DNA of 64,000 nucleotides from Apilactobacillus micheneri. GTDB lineage: Bacteria > Bacillota > Bacilli > Lactobacillales > Lactobacillaceae. The notes beneath the pieces were generated by a model. That model saw nothing but the letters and a program-made list of their open reading frames with translations, did not search any database and was not told where the DNA came from. The stretch is taken from the NCBI RefSeq assembly GCF_002993975.1, contig NZ_POSO01000003.1, positions 192,587 to 256,586 on the forward strand, given 5' to 3'. Below, piece by piece: positions 51,185-60,175 of this stretch. Numbering within the stretch: position 1 is the stretch's first letter; every line of letters begins with the position of its first letter. Position numbers and translations under genes: made by a program.

Positions 51185-52036
51185 ATGAAAAAATTAAACG
51201 AAAAATGGTTATCTCAATTACCCTTTAATAAAATTGAACAATTGACTCCAGTAAGTGGTGGCGATATTAATGACTCATATTCATTATTAGCAGATAATAA
51301 AAAATATTTTATGAAAGTACAACCTAACAGAGGTAAAAAGTTTTTTGAACATGAAGCGCAAGGTATTCACCTTTTATCAAAAGCAGCTAGAGTTCCACAC
51401 ATAATACAATATGGACAAATAGAAGAAGACGGCTTTTTAATTCAAGATTGGATTAATGTTAAAAATAATGGTGACCAATACGAATTAGGAAAAATGGTTG
51501 CAAATGTTCATAAAATTCATAATTCAAAATTTGGTTTAGATAAAAATTTTGACCTAGGAAAAATCCCCAAAAATAATGAGTGGAATAATAGCTGGACTGA
51601 TTTTTATATAGATCAAAGATTAAATCCATTAGTGCATATGGCTCAAAAAAATGGTCTATGGAATGACTCTCGGCAAAAAGGATATGAAAAATTAAAAAAG
51701 AATTTCATTTCAGAATTTAATGAAAGAGATATTACCCCTTCTTTATTACATGGAGATTTATGGTCAGGTAACTTTATGTTTAACGAAAAAGGATTACCTT
51801 TACTAATTGATCCTGATGTATTTTACGGTGATCGTGAAATGGATATCGGCATCACCACTGTTTTTGGTGGATTTAATGAACAATTCTATCAAGGATATAA
51901 TGCAGAATATCCATTGGAACAAGGTTGGCAACAAAGGTTAATATATTATCAATTTTATTACTTAATGGCTCATTTAAATCTATTTGGGGAAACCTATGGA
52001 TTTGCAGTTGATAATATTTTAAACAAATTTATTTAA
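51185..52036 (+). CDS. fructosamine kinase-family protein
   Basis: A 283-aa aminoglycoside-phosphotransferase-fold kinase of the FN3K/YniA group, which phosphorylates ketosamines to help remove glycation from proteins. An ATP-binding lysine (FMKV, Lys44), catalytic loop LLHGDLWSGN (187-196, Asp191, Asn196) and metal-binding LIDPD (Asp209) are visible. The start is at 51185 because GGAGG lies 8 bases upstream. A TATAAT at 51157-51162 is the probable -10. Divergent from hisS; its end overlaps the convergent HAD gene by 8 bases. Confidence 0.88.
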   Translation: MKKLNEKWLSQLPFNKIEQLTPVSGGDINDSYSLLADNKKYFMKVQPNRGKKFFEHEAQGIHLLSKAARVPHIIQYGQIEEDGFLIQDWINVKNNGDQYELGKMVANVHKIHNSKFGLDKNFDLGKIPKNNEWNNSWTDFYIDQRLNPLVHMAQKNGLWNDSRQKGYEKLKKNFISEFNERDITPSLLHGDLWSGNFMFNEKGLPLLIDPDVFYGDREMDIGITTVFGGFNEQFYQGYNAEYPLEQGWQQRLIYYQFYYLMAHLNLFGETYGFAVDNILNKFI

Positions 52037-52667
52037 AATATTTTTGCAAAAAATCATAATAATTATTAATTTCTATTTCAGGGTTACCATTTGATTCAAT
52101 TATATTATTATTATCAAATAAGCATCCCTCAATTGATGCATTGTGCGCAGCATCAATATCTAACTTACGATCACCAATCATCATAGCATCTGATCGACTA
52201 ATATTATGTTTCTGAATTAAATAATTTAATGCTTCTGGATCAGGCTTTCTTTTAAAAGCCTGATTTTTTGTAATAATATCAGCAAAGAAATGTCTTAGGT
52301 TAAAATCTTGTAGTAAATTTAAAGCAAAATTATCACGATGAGTTAATAAATAATTTTTACCACCTTGATCAGCGACCATTTTTAAAACTTTATCAACATT
52401 TAAAAATGGTTTGGCATTAACTATATCCTCTTTTTCAAATTTATGATAAATAACAGATAATTCTTCTTTGTTAATACTAAATTCAGCAGCAAATTTTTGT
52501 AATGCTGTCCCTAGAGAATGTTGACGCATTGTTAATAAAATATCATATTTGTCAATTTCCATTTCATCAATATTCATTGCTTCTAACGCATCAGCAAAAC
52601 TATCAACCATAATTGGATAAGTATCAAATAAGGTCCCATCAAAATCCCAAAAAATATTTTTTTGCAT
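52029..52667 (-). CDS. HAD-superfamily phosphatase (phosphoglycolate phosphatase-like)
   Basis: A 212-aa HAD hydrolase: nucleophile and acid Asp8/Asp10 in FWDFDGTLFDT, a helical cap, the RKPDP lysine loop and GDRKLDIDAA near the C-terminus. The substrate is unknown; the family includes phosphoglycolate and beta-phosphoglucomutase-like phosphatases. The start at 52667 follows AGGAGAGG; the longer frame to 52700 would run through the dtd terminator. Confidence 0.9.
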   Translation of the reverse strand: MQKNIFWDFDGTLFDTYPIMVDSFADALEAMNIDEMEIDKYDILLTMRQHSLGTALQKFAAEFSINKEELSVIYHKFEKEDIVNAKPFLNVDKVLKMVADQGGKNYLLTHRDNFALNLLQDFNLRHFFADIITKNQAFKRKPDPEALNYLIQKHNISRSDAMMIGDRKLDIDAAHNASIEGCLFDNNNIIESNGNPEIEINNYYDFLQKYFK

Positions 52668-52684
52668 AATTAAACCTCTCCTAT

Positions 52685-52714
52685 CATAAAAAGGGAGCAA
52701 ATAAGCTCCCTTTT
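52685..52714 (-). terminator. dtd terminator
   Basis: Perfect 10-bp GC-rich arms (52689-52698 and 52705-52714) with T5 leftward, ending the mpg-prmA-rsmE-rel-dtd operon. Confidence 0.9.
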
Positions 52715-52718
52715 AGTA

Positions 52719-53165
52719 TTATTTATTTTCTGTATCAAAAACAATCGTAAATGGACCATCATTTTGTAAATCAATTTGCATATCAGCGCCAAATTGACCA
52801 GTTTTCACTGAATTACCAGCATCTAATAGCTTTTGATTAAATGAATCATACATTTCAGATGCAAAATTGGGTTCTCCAGCATCAACAAAAGATGGGCGAT
52901 TTCCATGTTTGGTATTAGCATATAAAGTAAATTGAGAAATAGATAATATTTCTCCATTTACAGATGATAAATTTAAGTTTGTCTTTCCATTATCATCTTC
53001 AAAAATTCTTAAATTAGTAATTTTACGTACTAAATAGTCAATATCATCTGAAGAATCACTATCCTTGATTCCAACTAATAATAAGTATCCCTTATTTATT
53101 TTGTTAAACAAATGATCATTGATTGAAACGCTAGCTTTATTTACTCTTTGTAATACAACTTTCAA
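52719..53165 (-). CDS. dtd: D-aminoacyl-tRNA deacylase
   Basis: Removes D-amino acids (and glycine) mischarged on tRNA. A 148-aa protein with SISQFTLYA (75-83) and NDGPFT (135-140), the two active-site motifs; the second is usually NDGPVT. It follows rel by 15 bases, the standard rel-dtd pairing of Firmicutes. Confidence 0.96.
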   Translation of the reverse strand: MKVVLQRVNKASVSINDHLFNKINKGYLLLVGIKDSDSSDDIDYLVRKITNLRIFEDDNGKTNLNLSSVNGEILSISQFTLYANTKHGNRPSFVDAGEPNFASEMYDSFNQKLLDAGNSVKTGQFGADMQIDLQNDGPFTIVFDTENK

Positions 53166-53180
53166 AAATAAAACTCCTTT

Positions 53181-55412
53181 TTATTTAAATGGTCTTTTAA
53201 CAAAATAAACATCATGAACATTCTTAACATGATTCATAACCATTTCCAATTGTGCTAAATTTTTAACACTTATTTTCAAAGAAATAGTTACGGTTTTATC
53301 ATGATCAACTCTTCCCTCAACAGAATTAATTTGCTTACATACACCACTAACATTTTTAATAACATCATTAAGCATACTGTTTCTGTTATATCCTTCAACT
53401 TGAACATATGCATTAAACAAAGTATGTGAATCATCAGGAATATCCCAATTTACATTAACCAGACGATCATCATCTTCTATAACATTAGGACAGTTATCAC
53501 GATGAACTGAAACTCCTCTACCTTTGGTTATATATCCAACAATTTTATCTCCTGGAACAGGTGCACAACAATGACTTAATCGAATTAATAAATTGTCTAC
53601 GTCTTTAATAACAACTCCATCAGAAGGTTTATTTAACTTACTATTTTTATTGTTAGGATGATCATTATTTTTTTCAATAGTCTGATGATTTTCTAAAATA
53701 TCTTTTTGTTCTTGTTCTTGACGTTTTTTCTCAGCATCATCACGAATTTGTAAAGTTAAAATATTAACTAAACCATTGGGTTGCTTATTGCCAAAACCCA
53801 ATTCGGCATACATATCATCAATGCTTTTATAATAAGTTTTATTAAGCAATCTATCCATATTGGGTTTTGTTAAAACATCACTAATATCATAACCATTATC
53901 TTTAATAGCTTGATTTAATAAATCTTTACCTATTGCAATATTCTTTTCACGATCTTTATGTCTAAAGAACTGTCTAATTTTGTGTTTGGCTCGACTAGTA
54001 GTAACCAAGTTTTCCCAATCTTGACTAGGTCCAGTTGAACTAGTCGATGTCATAATGGTAACTATATCACCCGTTTTAATCTCATAGTCTAAAGGCTCAA
54101 TCACTCCATTAACTTTAGCACCAGTGGTATGATTACCAACATCTGTATGAATTAAATAAGCCATATCTAAAGGACCAGCACCCTTAGGTAATTCTAAAAC
54201 ATCACCTTGAGGTGTAAAAGCATAAACGTGGTCACCAAAAAGCTCACCTTTAACACCATCCATAAATTCAGATGCATTATCAGTATCTTCTTGAATTTCA
54301 ATAATGCGTTTAAACCAGTTTAAACGATTATTATCAGAAGAAGCTTGGACTTCATCAGTCATCCCTTCTTTATAAGCCCAATGAGCTGCAACCCCATATT
54401 CAGCAATTTGATGCATCTTTTTAGTTCTAATTTGTACTTCTAGTGGTTTGCCACCTGGACCAAAAACAGTGGTATGAAGTGACTGATACATATTAGCTTT
54501 AGGCATTGCAATATAGTCTTTAAAGCGTCCAGGCATTGGTGACCATTTAGTATGAATAGCACCTAATACCGCATAACAATCTTTAATTGAATCGACTATG
54601 CATCTAACAGCCAATAAATCATAAATTTGTCCAAATTTTTTATGTTTAATAACCATTTTACGATAAATTGAGTATAAATGTTTAGGGCGTCCATAAACTT
54701 CAACATTAGGTAAATTCATGTCGCTAACTTGCTTTTTAACTTCTTTAACAGCTTCATTTACATATGCAACACGTTCATTACGCTTAGAGTTCATTAAATG
54801 AACTATTTTATAGTATTGTTGAGGATTTAAATAACGAAGTGAGATGTCTTCAAGTTCCCACTTAATTGTTCCAATCCCTAATCTATCAGCTAAAGGTGCA
54901 TAAATTTCAAGGGTTTCATTAGAAATACGCCACTGCTTTTCAGGTTTCAAATGTCTTAAAGTCCTCATGTTATGCAAACGATCAGCTAACTTAACAATCA
55001 TTACACGAATATCGCTACACATAGCCAATAAAAGTTTTCTATGGTTTTCGGCTAATTGTTCTTGATTAGATTTATATTTTATTTTGCCTAGCTTAGTTAC
55101 CCCATCAACAATAATTTCAACATTTTTGCCAAACTTTTCATCAATGTCATCTAAAGTCGCATTAGTATCTTCAACAACATCATGTAATAATCCAGCACTA
55201 ATAGTTTCCGGGTCCATTCTTAGTTGAGCTAAAATACTAGCTACTTGAATTGGATGAACAATATATGGCTCTCCAGATTGTCTAGATTGCCCTTCATGAC
55301 AATCAGCAGCATAATTGTATGCTTTTTTAATAATGTCAACGTGATCTTTATTCATATATTTATTAACTTCATTAAATAAGTCTTCAGCAGACCATACTTT
55401 ATGTTTAGACAT
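53181..55412 (-). CDS. rel: bifunctional (p)ppGpp synthetase/hydrolase Rel
   Basis: Stringent-response enzyme of 743 aa. Domains in order: HD hydrolase (HPIQVAS; LLHDVVEDT, about 40-85), synthetase (GRPKHLYSIYRKM near 240 and the KANMYQSLHTTV loop near 304), TGS (VYAFTPQGD near 400), zinc-finger-like LSHCCAPVPGD (near 607) and C-terminal ACT. All catalytic motifs for both activities are intact. The ATG at 55412 is favoured by AAGAAGTGA upstream. It lies between rsmE and dtd. Confidence 0.97.
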   Translation of the reverse strand: MSKHKVWSAEDLFNEVNKYMNKDHVDIIKKAYNYAADCHEGQSRQSGEPYIVHPIQVASILAQLRMDPETISAGLLHDVVEDTNATLDDIDEKFGKNVEIIVDGVTKLGKIKYKSNQEQLAENHRKLLLAMCSDIRVMIVKLADRLHNMRTLRHLKPEKQWRISNETLEIYAPLADRLGIGTIKWELEDISLRYLNPQQYYKIVHLMNSKRNERVAYVNEAVKEVKKQVSDMNLPNVEVYGRPKHLYSIYRKMVIKHKKFGQIYDLLAVRCIVDSIKDCYAVLGAIHTKWSPMPGRFKDYIAMPKANMYQSLHTTVFGPGGKPLEVQIRTKKMHQIAEYGVAAHWAYKEGMTDEVQASSDNNRLNWFKRIIEIQEDTDNASEFMDGVKGELFGDHVYAFTPQGDVLELPKGAGPLDMAYLIHTDVGNHTTGAKVNGVIEPLDYEIKTGDIVTIMTSTSSTGPSQDWENLVTTSRAKHKIRQFFRHKDREKNIAIGKDLLNQAIKDNGYDISDVLTKPNMDRLLNKTYYKSIDDMYAELGFGNKQPNGLVNILTLQIRDDAEKKRQEQEQKDILENHQTIEKNNDHPNNKNSKLNKPSDGVVIKDVDNLLIRLSHCCAPVPGDKIVGYITKGRGVSVHRDNCPNVIEDDDRLVNVNWDIPDDSHTLFNAYVQVEGYNRNSMLNDVIKNVSGVCKQINSVEGRVDHDKTVTISLKISVKNLAQLEMVMNHVKNVHDVYFVKRPFK

Positions 55413-55466
55413 TCTAATCACTTCTTTTTAATCATTTTTATAAATTCTATCATAATTGTTTAGTTT

Positions 55467-56207
55467 TTACTTTAACAAATCAAACCACATTGAAATTGAT
55501 GAAAGAAAATATAAAGGTGCTGTTTCAGTTCTCAAAATTCTAGGACCTAAACCACAAGTCTTATAACCATTTTCTTTAAGTTTAGATACTTCATCAGGAG
55601 AAATACCTCCCTCGGGTCCAAAGAAGGCAGCAATGCTATCAGCTGGTTTAGTATTGTTTAAGGAATTAATTAAATCAGCCTTTTCACCTTTTTTAGCAGA
55701 TTCCTCATAAGCAATTAACTTATGATCATATGATTCCTTCAATAAATCATTTATAGAATCTAAATATTTAACATCCGGTATTTTGTTACGGTGGGATTGT
55801 TCAGCTGCACTTCTAACAATCTTACTTAATCTATTAATTTTTTTAGATGCTTTGTTATTTTTCCATTGTGCAATTGACCAAGCTGTTTGTAAGAAAATAA
55901 TATGATCAACACCTAGTTCAGTTGCTTTTTGAACAATTAATTCAGATTTATCTTTTTTGGGTAACCCACAAATAATTGTCACGTCTACAGGTAATTCCAC
56001 TGAATTATTTTTTATTTCTATTACTTTAGCTTCACTTGCATCTTTATCAATAACTTCTGCAATAAAAAGTTTATGATTACTATCAACAATTTCAAATTTA
56101 TCCCCATTATTAGATCTTAATACCGATATAAAATGGTGAGCAATATCATCAGACATTAAAAAAGTTTCATTTAAACTTAAAGTCTTATCAGTAAAATAGT
56201 GTTGCAT
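55467..56207 (-). CDS. rsmE: 16S rRNA m3U1498 methyltransferase
   Basis: SPOUT-class SAM methyltransferase, 246 aa, with an N-terminal PUA-like domain and the knotted C-terminal part ending in FFGPEGGISPDE and LGPRILRTETAPLY, the cofactor-binding signature of RsmE. It lies 5 bases downstream of prmA, the conserved prmA-rsmE pair. Confidence 0.96.
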   Translation of the reverse strand: MQHYFTDKTLSLNETFLMSDDIAHHFISVLRSNNGDKFEIVDSNHKLFIAEVIDKDASEAKVIEIKNNSVELPVDVTIICGLPKKDKSELIVQKATELGVDHIIFLQTAWSIAQWKNNKASKKINRLSKIVRSAAEQSHRNKIPDVKYLDSINDLLKESYDHKLIAYEESAKKGEKADLINSLNNTKPADSIAAFFGPEGGISPDEVSKLKENGYKTCGLGPRILRTETAPLYFLSSISMWFDLLK

Positions 56208-56212
56208 CTTAT

Positions 56213-57094
56213 TTATTCACCTTCCTCTTTTAAATGAGCAACAATTCCACGCCAATCACCTAATGTCATTACTTGATCTAAAATAAAATCATTAGATTGG
56301 AGCGTTTGTAATGTAATATCTAGTTTTTCATTAATAATTCCAGAAATAATAATAAATCCACCTGCATATAATGTGTCTTTTGCCTGTGGTATTAAAGGTA
56401 ATACCGCTTCAGGTAACATATTTGCCAAAATAACATCACTTTTTTCTTTTAACCCATCTAATAGACTATTTTTAGTTACCGGAATTTCATTTTCATAGCC
56501 ATTAAGTTTAATGTTGATTTTTGCAGATTCAATAGCATCATCATCATAATCATAGGCTTTAACTGAATCCGCACCCATTAATTTTGCAGCAATACTTAAA
56601 ACTCCAGAACCTGTTCCAACATCTAAAATCGACTGATTCTCTCTTAGATAAATTTCCATAGCTTGCATACATAATTTGGTTGTTGGATGAACTCCCGTTC
56701 CAAATGCTTTTTTGGGATTTAATTTAATAACCATTTCTTGTTCAAAAGATTTTTTATATTTCTCCCATACCGGAGAAATTGTAAGATATTTTGTAATTCT
56801 AGTTGCATGATAATATTTTTCCCATTCTTTACTCCAATTATTATCACTTAATTCTTTAGAAATAACTTTACCTTTACCCGGATTTAATCCATATTCATTT
56901 AATTTTTCCACTCTCTTTTGAATTAATGGAATCTGATCATTAATATTAAAATCCTCTGGAAAATAAGAAGTAATTACTGTTTCATTATTTTGTTCTTCCA
57001 CTTCTACTCCTAGTGAACCAAAATCCATTAAAATATTTATTACTGCATCTTGTGATTCATTATTGGTTAATACTGAAAGTTTTGTCCATTGCAT
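56213..57094 (-). CDS. prmA: ribosomal protein L11 methyltransferase
   Basis: Trimethylates L11. A 293-aa protein with an N-terminal substrate-binding domain, the family motif FGTGVHPTTK (131-140) and SAM motif I LDVGTGSGVLS (157-167). AAGGAG precedes the ATG at 57094, which overlaps the mpg 3' end by 28 bases. It is slightly shorter than the B. subtilis enzyme (about 311 aa) but complete. Confidence 0.95.
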   Translation of the reverse strand: MQWTKLSVLTNNESQDAVINILMDFGSLGVEVEEQNNETVITSYFPEDFNINDQIPLIQKRVEKLNEYGLNPGKGKVISKELSDNNWSKEWEKYYHATRITKYLTISPVWEKYKKSFEQEMVIKLNPKKAFGTGVHPTTKLCMQAMEIYLRENQSILDVGTGSGVLSIAAKLMGADSVKAYDYDDDAIESAKINIKLNGYENEIPVTKNSLLDGLKEKSDVILANMLPEAVLPLIPQAKDTLYAGGFIIISGIINEKLDITLQTLQSNDFILDQVMTLGDWRGIVAHLKEEGE

Positions 57095-57732
57095 TTTAAA
57101 TTCTCCTTATTCGTCCATCCGTATGTTTTGAAATTACAATTATTCATTTTGATTTTTGAAACATAGGGATTAGCAGATACATAAAATCGTAATTTTTTAC
57201 TATCCCACATACCTTTATTTTTAATGCCAATTCTAGCTGATGAACTAATATGTTCAGGTATAGCTACATTAGTAATATCTAAAGATAATTGGCCTTCATC
57301 TAATTTTTTACCATTTAAATTGAGGTTAATGTTAAAAGCTTGAGTTAATTTACCAGGGCCATTAGTAATTTCATAATTGTTTTTATTTCTATTATTAATC
57401 ATAGCATCTGTTATTTTAATCGGTTGAACTGCTCTAATCAATACTCCTTCTGGTATCCCCTCAGATTGAGTGATTATATTCAACAGATTATGCCCAAACA
57501 TAGAATAAATATAAATAGTCCCTGCTCTTAAATACATAGAATTATTTTTGCTTGAATGATAATTATTATAAGAATGACAAACTCTATCATTTATCCCTAA
57601 ATACGCTTCATCTTCAACTATATATCCACTAAAAATATTACCATAATTATCTTTAACATTTATTATATTGCCTAGTAATTTTTTAGCAATTTTTTCAGTA
57701 GAATCATTTGATAAATAATTAATAATATCCAA
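57067..57732 (-). CDS. DNA-3-methyladenine glycosylase, AAG/MPG family
   Basis: Removes alkylated purines from DNA. The AAG-type active site is seen as IVEDEAYLG with Glu42 and Tyr44, followed by RVCHSYN; NGPGKLTQAF and the C-terminal strand pattern also match. The start is taken as TTG at 57732, 7 bases after AGGAG; a longer frame to 57786 would begin inside the upstream gene's 3' end. The protein is 221 aa. Like the ones beside it, this gene is very AT-rich. Confidence 0.9.
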   Translation of the reverse strand: MDIINYLSNDSTEKIAKKLLGNIINVKDNYGNIFSGYIVEDEAYLGINDRVCHSYNNYHSSKNNSMYLRAGTIYIYSMFGHNLLNIITQSEGIPEGVLIRAVQPIKITDAMINNRNKNNYEITNGPGKLTQAFNINLNLNGKKLDEGQLSLDITNVAIPEHISSSARIGIKNKGMWDSKKLRFYVSANPYVSKIKMNNCNFKTYGWTNKENLKCNGQNFQY

Positions 57733-57772
57733 ATTGATGCTCCTATCAAATATACAAAAATAGTGCATCCAA

Positions 57773-58110
57773 CTAATCGGACGCACTATTTTCAGCTTCT
57801 TTTCTTTTTTGTTCCTTTATTTGTTTTAATTTTTCTTCATGTTGCTTTAAGTGTCCCTCTAAATATATCAGCAAAGAATTTTCATCCTTGAAAATTCGAG
57901 GATGCTTTTGTTTATGAAGTCTTAAATCAATCTCATTAATTTTTTGTCTTCCAGTCCAACGATGACCGTATCTAATAATCAATCGATTATTTAATCGTTT
58001 TTTCCGAATCTAAAAACATAAACATTATCGGGTGTAAGTAGTGGTCTGATATATGTTTTTTTATAATAATATCCATTATCTCTTAAAAACTTTTTTGTTC
58101 TATTTAACAT
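57773..58110 (-). CDS. small basic protein of unknown function, two frames joined at a -1 slippery site
   Basis: A strong GGGAGG site precedes the ATG at 58110. Frame 0 runs 39 codons to a TAA at 57993-57991. The minus-one frame then continues without a stop to 57773 (74 more residues) and has no ribosome site of its own. The join coincides with minus-strand A AAA AAC (58003-57997) read in frame 0 as GGA AAA AAC, a classic -1 slippery heptamer. The joined 112-aa product would be basic with a lysine/glutamate-rich helical tail. Alternatives are a one-base loss making a pseudogene, or a homopolymer sequencing error. I do not recognise the family. It lies 40 bases ahead of mpg. Confidence 0.6.
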
Positions 58111-58165
58111 CTATCACACCTCCCAACTAAAAAATATTAAATAAAATATCCATGACAAATAATAT

Positions 58166-58190
58166 ACTTAATATAAAGTTTATATTAAGT
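58166..58190. promoter_or_regulatory. perfect 25-bp palindrome upstream of the frameshifted small gene
   Basis: 12-bp arms (58166-58177 and 58179-58190) of the form ACTTAATATAAA around a single central base. It lies 56 bases upstream of the ATG at 58110 and 24 bases beyond the terminator of the preceding gene, so it is in promoter territory. The one-base centre makes an RNA hairpin unlikely and a dimeric DNA-binding protein more likely. Confidence 0.6.
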
Positions 58191-58213
58191 TATTTAAATT
58201 GTCCACCAATTAA

Positions 58214-58251
58214 TAAAAAAGTCTTGCTACTAAACATTAAACAAGACTTTT
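58214..58251 (-). terminator. terminator of the YczE-like gene
   Basis: 10-bp arms (58217-58226 and 58242-58251) with T6 on the minus strand, 8 bases beyond the stop. Confidence 0.85.
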
Positions 58252-58258
58252 GAATCAA

Positions 58259-59011
58259 TTATTCTTTTGTTGATCCAACATCAATAGCTTGATGTTTTAA
58301 GTTTCTAAATACAAAAGCATCTGCAATACCTGTAATTCCACCTTGGAAGAAGAAGGCAAATACAGTTCCTAAACCGAAATTAGTAAATTGATGAGTAATA
58401 ATAATAGCGATAATTGCCATTATTGTAGGTGGAATATATGAGAACCACATTGCTTTGGCAGCATTACCACCACAATATTTAAATCTAAGAATTTGCATTA
58501 AGTCATCAGCTGGATGTAGAGCAATATTTACTCGTTGGTAAATAGAAATTGCGATTGCAATTAAAGCAACTCCAAAGAAGTTTAAGAAAACATATAGTAA
58601 AATCATGCCAATACTATGAGCTTCTGGTAACCATTGGGTAACTAATCCATTAAAGTAATTTATTAACAATGAAAATGGTCCTAAGAAGGCAGCATTACCA
58701 ATAATTCTGCTCCAACTCCAATGTCCAACTAAAATGGCATTGAATACAGCAATCAACATTCCTAGTCCAAAGAATGCCCAAAACAGAACCCATTGTCCAT
58801 TTCCTAGAACTGCAAATCCTAGATTATTTTCAGCAGCTGTCCAATAAGCTGATCCTAAAAATGAAGGATGAATTTTAACACTTGTAACTAATGTTAAAAC
58901 ATTTCCCATCGCATTAATAACTAACGAAATAACAAAGTACATAATAGTACTAGACCAAGAAATAGTTCTTGGAGTCTTTGTTGATTTTTTTGCATCTGAA
59001 GACTTTTGCAT
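58259..59011 (-). CDS. multi-pass membrane protein, YczE/YyaS-like
   Basis: A 250-aa protein with five or six hydrophobic segments, a charged 18-residue N-terminus and a hydrophilic C-terminal tail. The cytosolic-looking IYQRVNIALHPADDLMQIL segment (about 160-178) resembles the YczE/YyaS/YitT-type membrane families (DUF6198-like). No transport substrate can be inferred. It is monocistronic, with its own near-consensus promoter overlapped by an inverted repeat (59051-59085) and its own terminator. Confidence 0.68.
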   Translation of the reverse strand: MQKSSDAKKSTKTPRTISWSSTIMYFVISLVINAMGNVLTLVTSVKIHPSFLGSAYWTAAENNLGFAVLGNGQWVLFWAFFGLGMLIAVFNAILVGHWSWSRIIGNAAFLGPFSLLINYFNGLVTQWLPEAHSIGMILLYVFLNFFGVALIAIAISIYQRVNIALHPADDLMQILRFKYCGGNAAKAMWFSYIPPTIMAIIAIIITHQFTNFGLGTVFAFFFQGGITGIADAFVFRNLKHQAIDVGSTKE

Positions 59012-59043
59012 AATATCAATACCCCTATCTATAAAATCAAATC

Positions 59044-59085
59044 ATTATATTGTGAATTATTTATCTATCAAATTTATAATTCACA
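59044..59085 (-). promoter_or_regulatory. promoter with overlapping operator-like inverted repeat
   Basis: Leftward TTGATA (59071-59066), a 16-base spacer and TATAAT (59049-59044). Perfect half-sites TGTGAATTAT (59051-59060) and ATAATTCACA (59076-59085) flank the -35 box, one lying in the spacer. A regulator bound here would block or contact RNA polymerase. Confidence 0.7.
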
Positions 59086-59317
59086 TTTAAATATTTTTAC
59101 TTAATACAAACACAGCCACAAAAATAATATAAACAGCCAATTAATCAATGAAACAATACTTAATATAATGATTAATCAGCATTTTTTAATTGTGAACTTC
59201 ATAACAAAATAAATTATAACCTATTTAATTAATAAAATAAAGGGTATTTTCAAAAAATGTAAGCGATTTTATTAATTATTATATACATTTTAATTAAACA
59301 AGTGAAATATATATCAA
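59086..59317. other. gene-free AT-rich stretch
   Basis: 232 bases between the promoter of the membrane-protein gene and the terminator of the teichoic-acid gene. I see no plausible open frame, no RNA motif and no strong repeat; it is extremely AT-rich. Confidence 0.6.
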
Positions 59318-59365
59318 TAAAAAAGTCATTAAAGCAATTAATATACTTTAATGACTTTTTTATTT
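59318..59365 (-). terminator. terminator of the large teichoic-acid gene
   Basis: Perfect 15-bp arms (59320-59334 and 59346-59360) with a T-rich leftward flank, 5 bases beyond the stop at 59366. Confidence 0.88.
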
Positions 59366-60175
59366 TTAATAGAGATCTTCAATATTGACCCATAGCTGTT
59401 TTCCATTAAGTTGTATTAAGACATACTTCATTCCAATTTTTTCCTTAAAATCAGGATCCATTAATTGCATAACTTTAATAACTCTAACAGTAATACCTTT
59501 ATCATTATAATTATGAGAAAAGTCAACATCTTCATGGTCTGCAAAATCTTTTCCAGAGTTCCATAATGAAGCTCCATCATGAATTTTCATTTCATTTTGT
59601 AGATTATATTTAGAAATATTATCGTCAAAATTCTCATTCATATTATCGTCATTTAAGAATTGATTAACAGCACGTTCAGATGATTTTCCATCCATCCATG
59701 GAGTAAATTTATCAATGAATTTTTTATAATTTTCATTCATAGTCCAATTACCAGATAAGATATGATCAAGTTCATCTATAACCCCATCATTAGTTTTAAC
59801 TATTTTACCAGGAGCATCTTTAACAAAATCAAAGTAAAAGCCTCTAATTTCATTAGCATAATCATCTAAATCATAAGTAAAGAAAATCATTGGACGTTTT
59901 AGAACAGCGTAATCAAACATTACTGATGAGTAATCTGTGATCAAAACATCACTAATTAAATATAATTCAGCAATATCTGGATATAAACTAACATTTAAAG
60001 CAATATCTGAATAATCAGATAAGTCTAAATTATTAGCAATTAAATAATGAGTTCTAACTAAAACAATTACATTGTTGCCAAAATGTGCTTTAATTTTTGC
60101 AAGGTCCAAATGTAATTTTGCAGTAAATTCATTAGCCTTAACATATTCATTATCACGCCAAGTTGGGGCATACAA
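59366..60175 (-). pseudogene. C-terminal fragment of a frameshifted CDP-glycerol glycerophosphotransferase
   Basis: A 269-codon frame that begins in the middle of a TagF-type domain: [25 protein letters not shown] and FTYDLDDYANEIRGFYFDF are present, but the WHGTP and GYPRND half is in the upstream frame. The frame opens at a TTG (60175) with no ribosome site. After the enzyme domain (to about residue 165) comes an acidic linker and a 70-residue C-terminal beta-rich module ending QLWVNIEDLY, which looks like the small SH3-like tail of some lactobacillar wall enzymes. It should be read as the end of the gene at 60067-64000. Confidence 0.85.

Noticed and set aside
59051-59085. Canonical Rex or Crp/Fnr operator
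   Set aside because: The half-sites resemble TTGTGAA/TGTGA, but the 15-base spacer is too long for either consensus; kept only as an unassigned inverted repeat.
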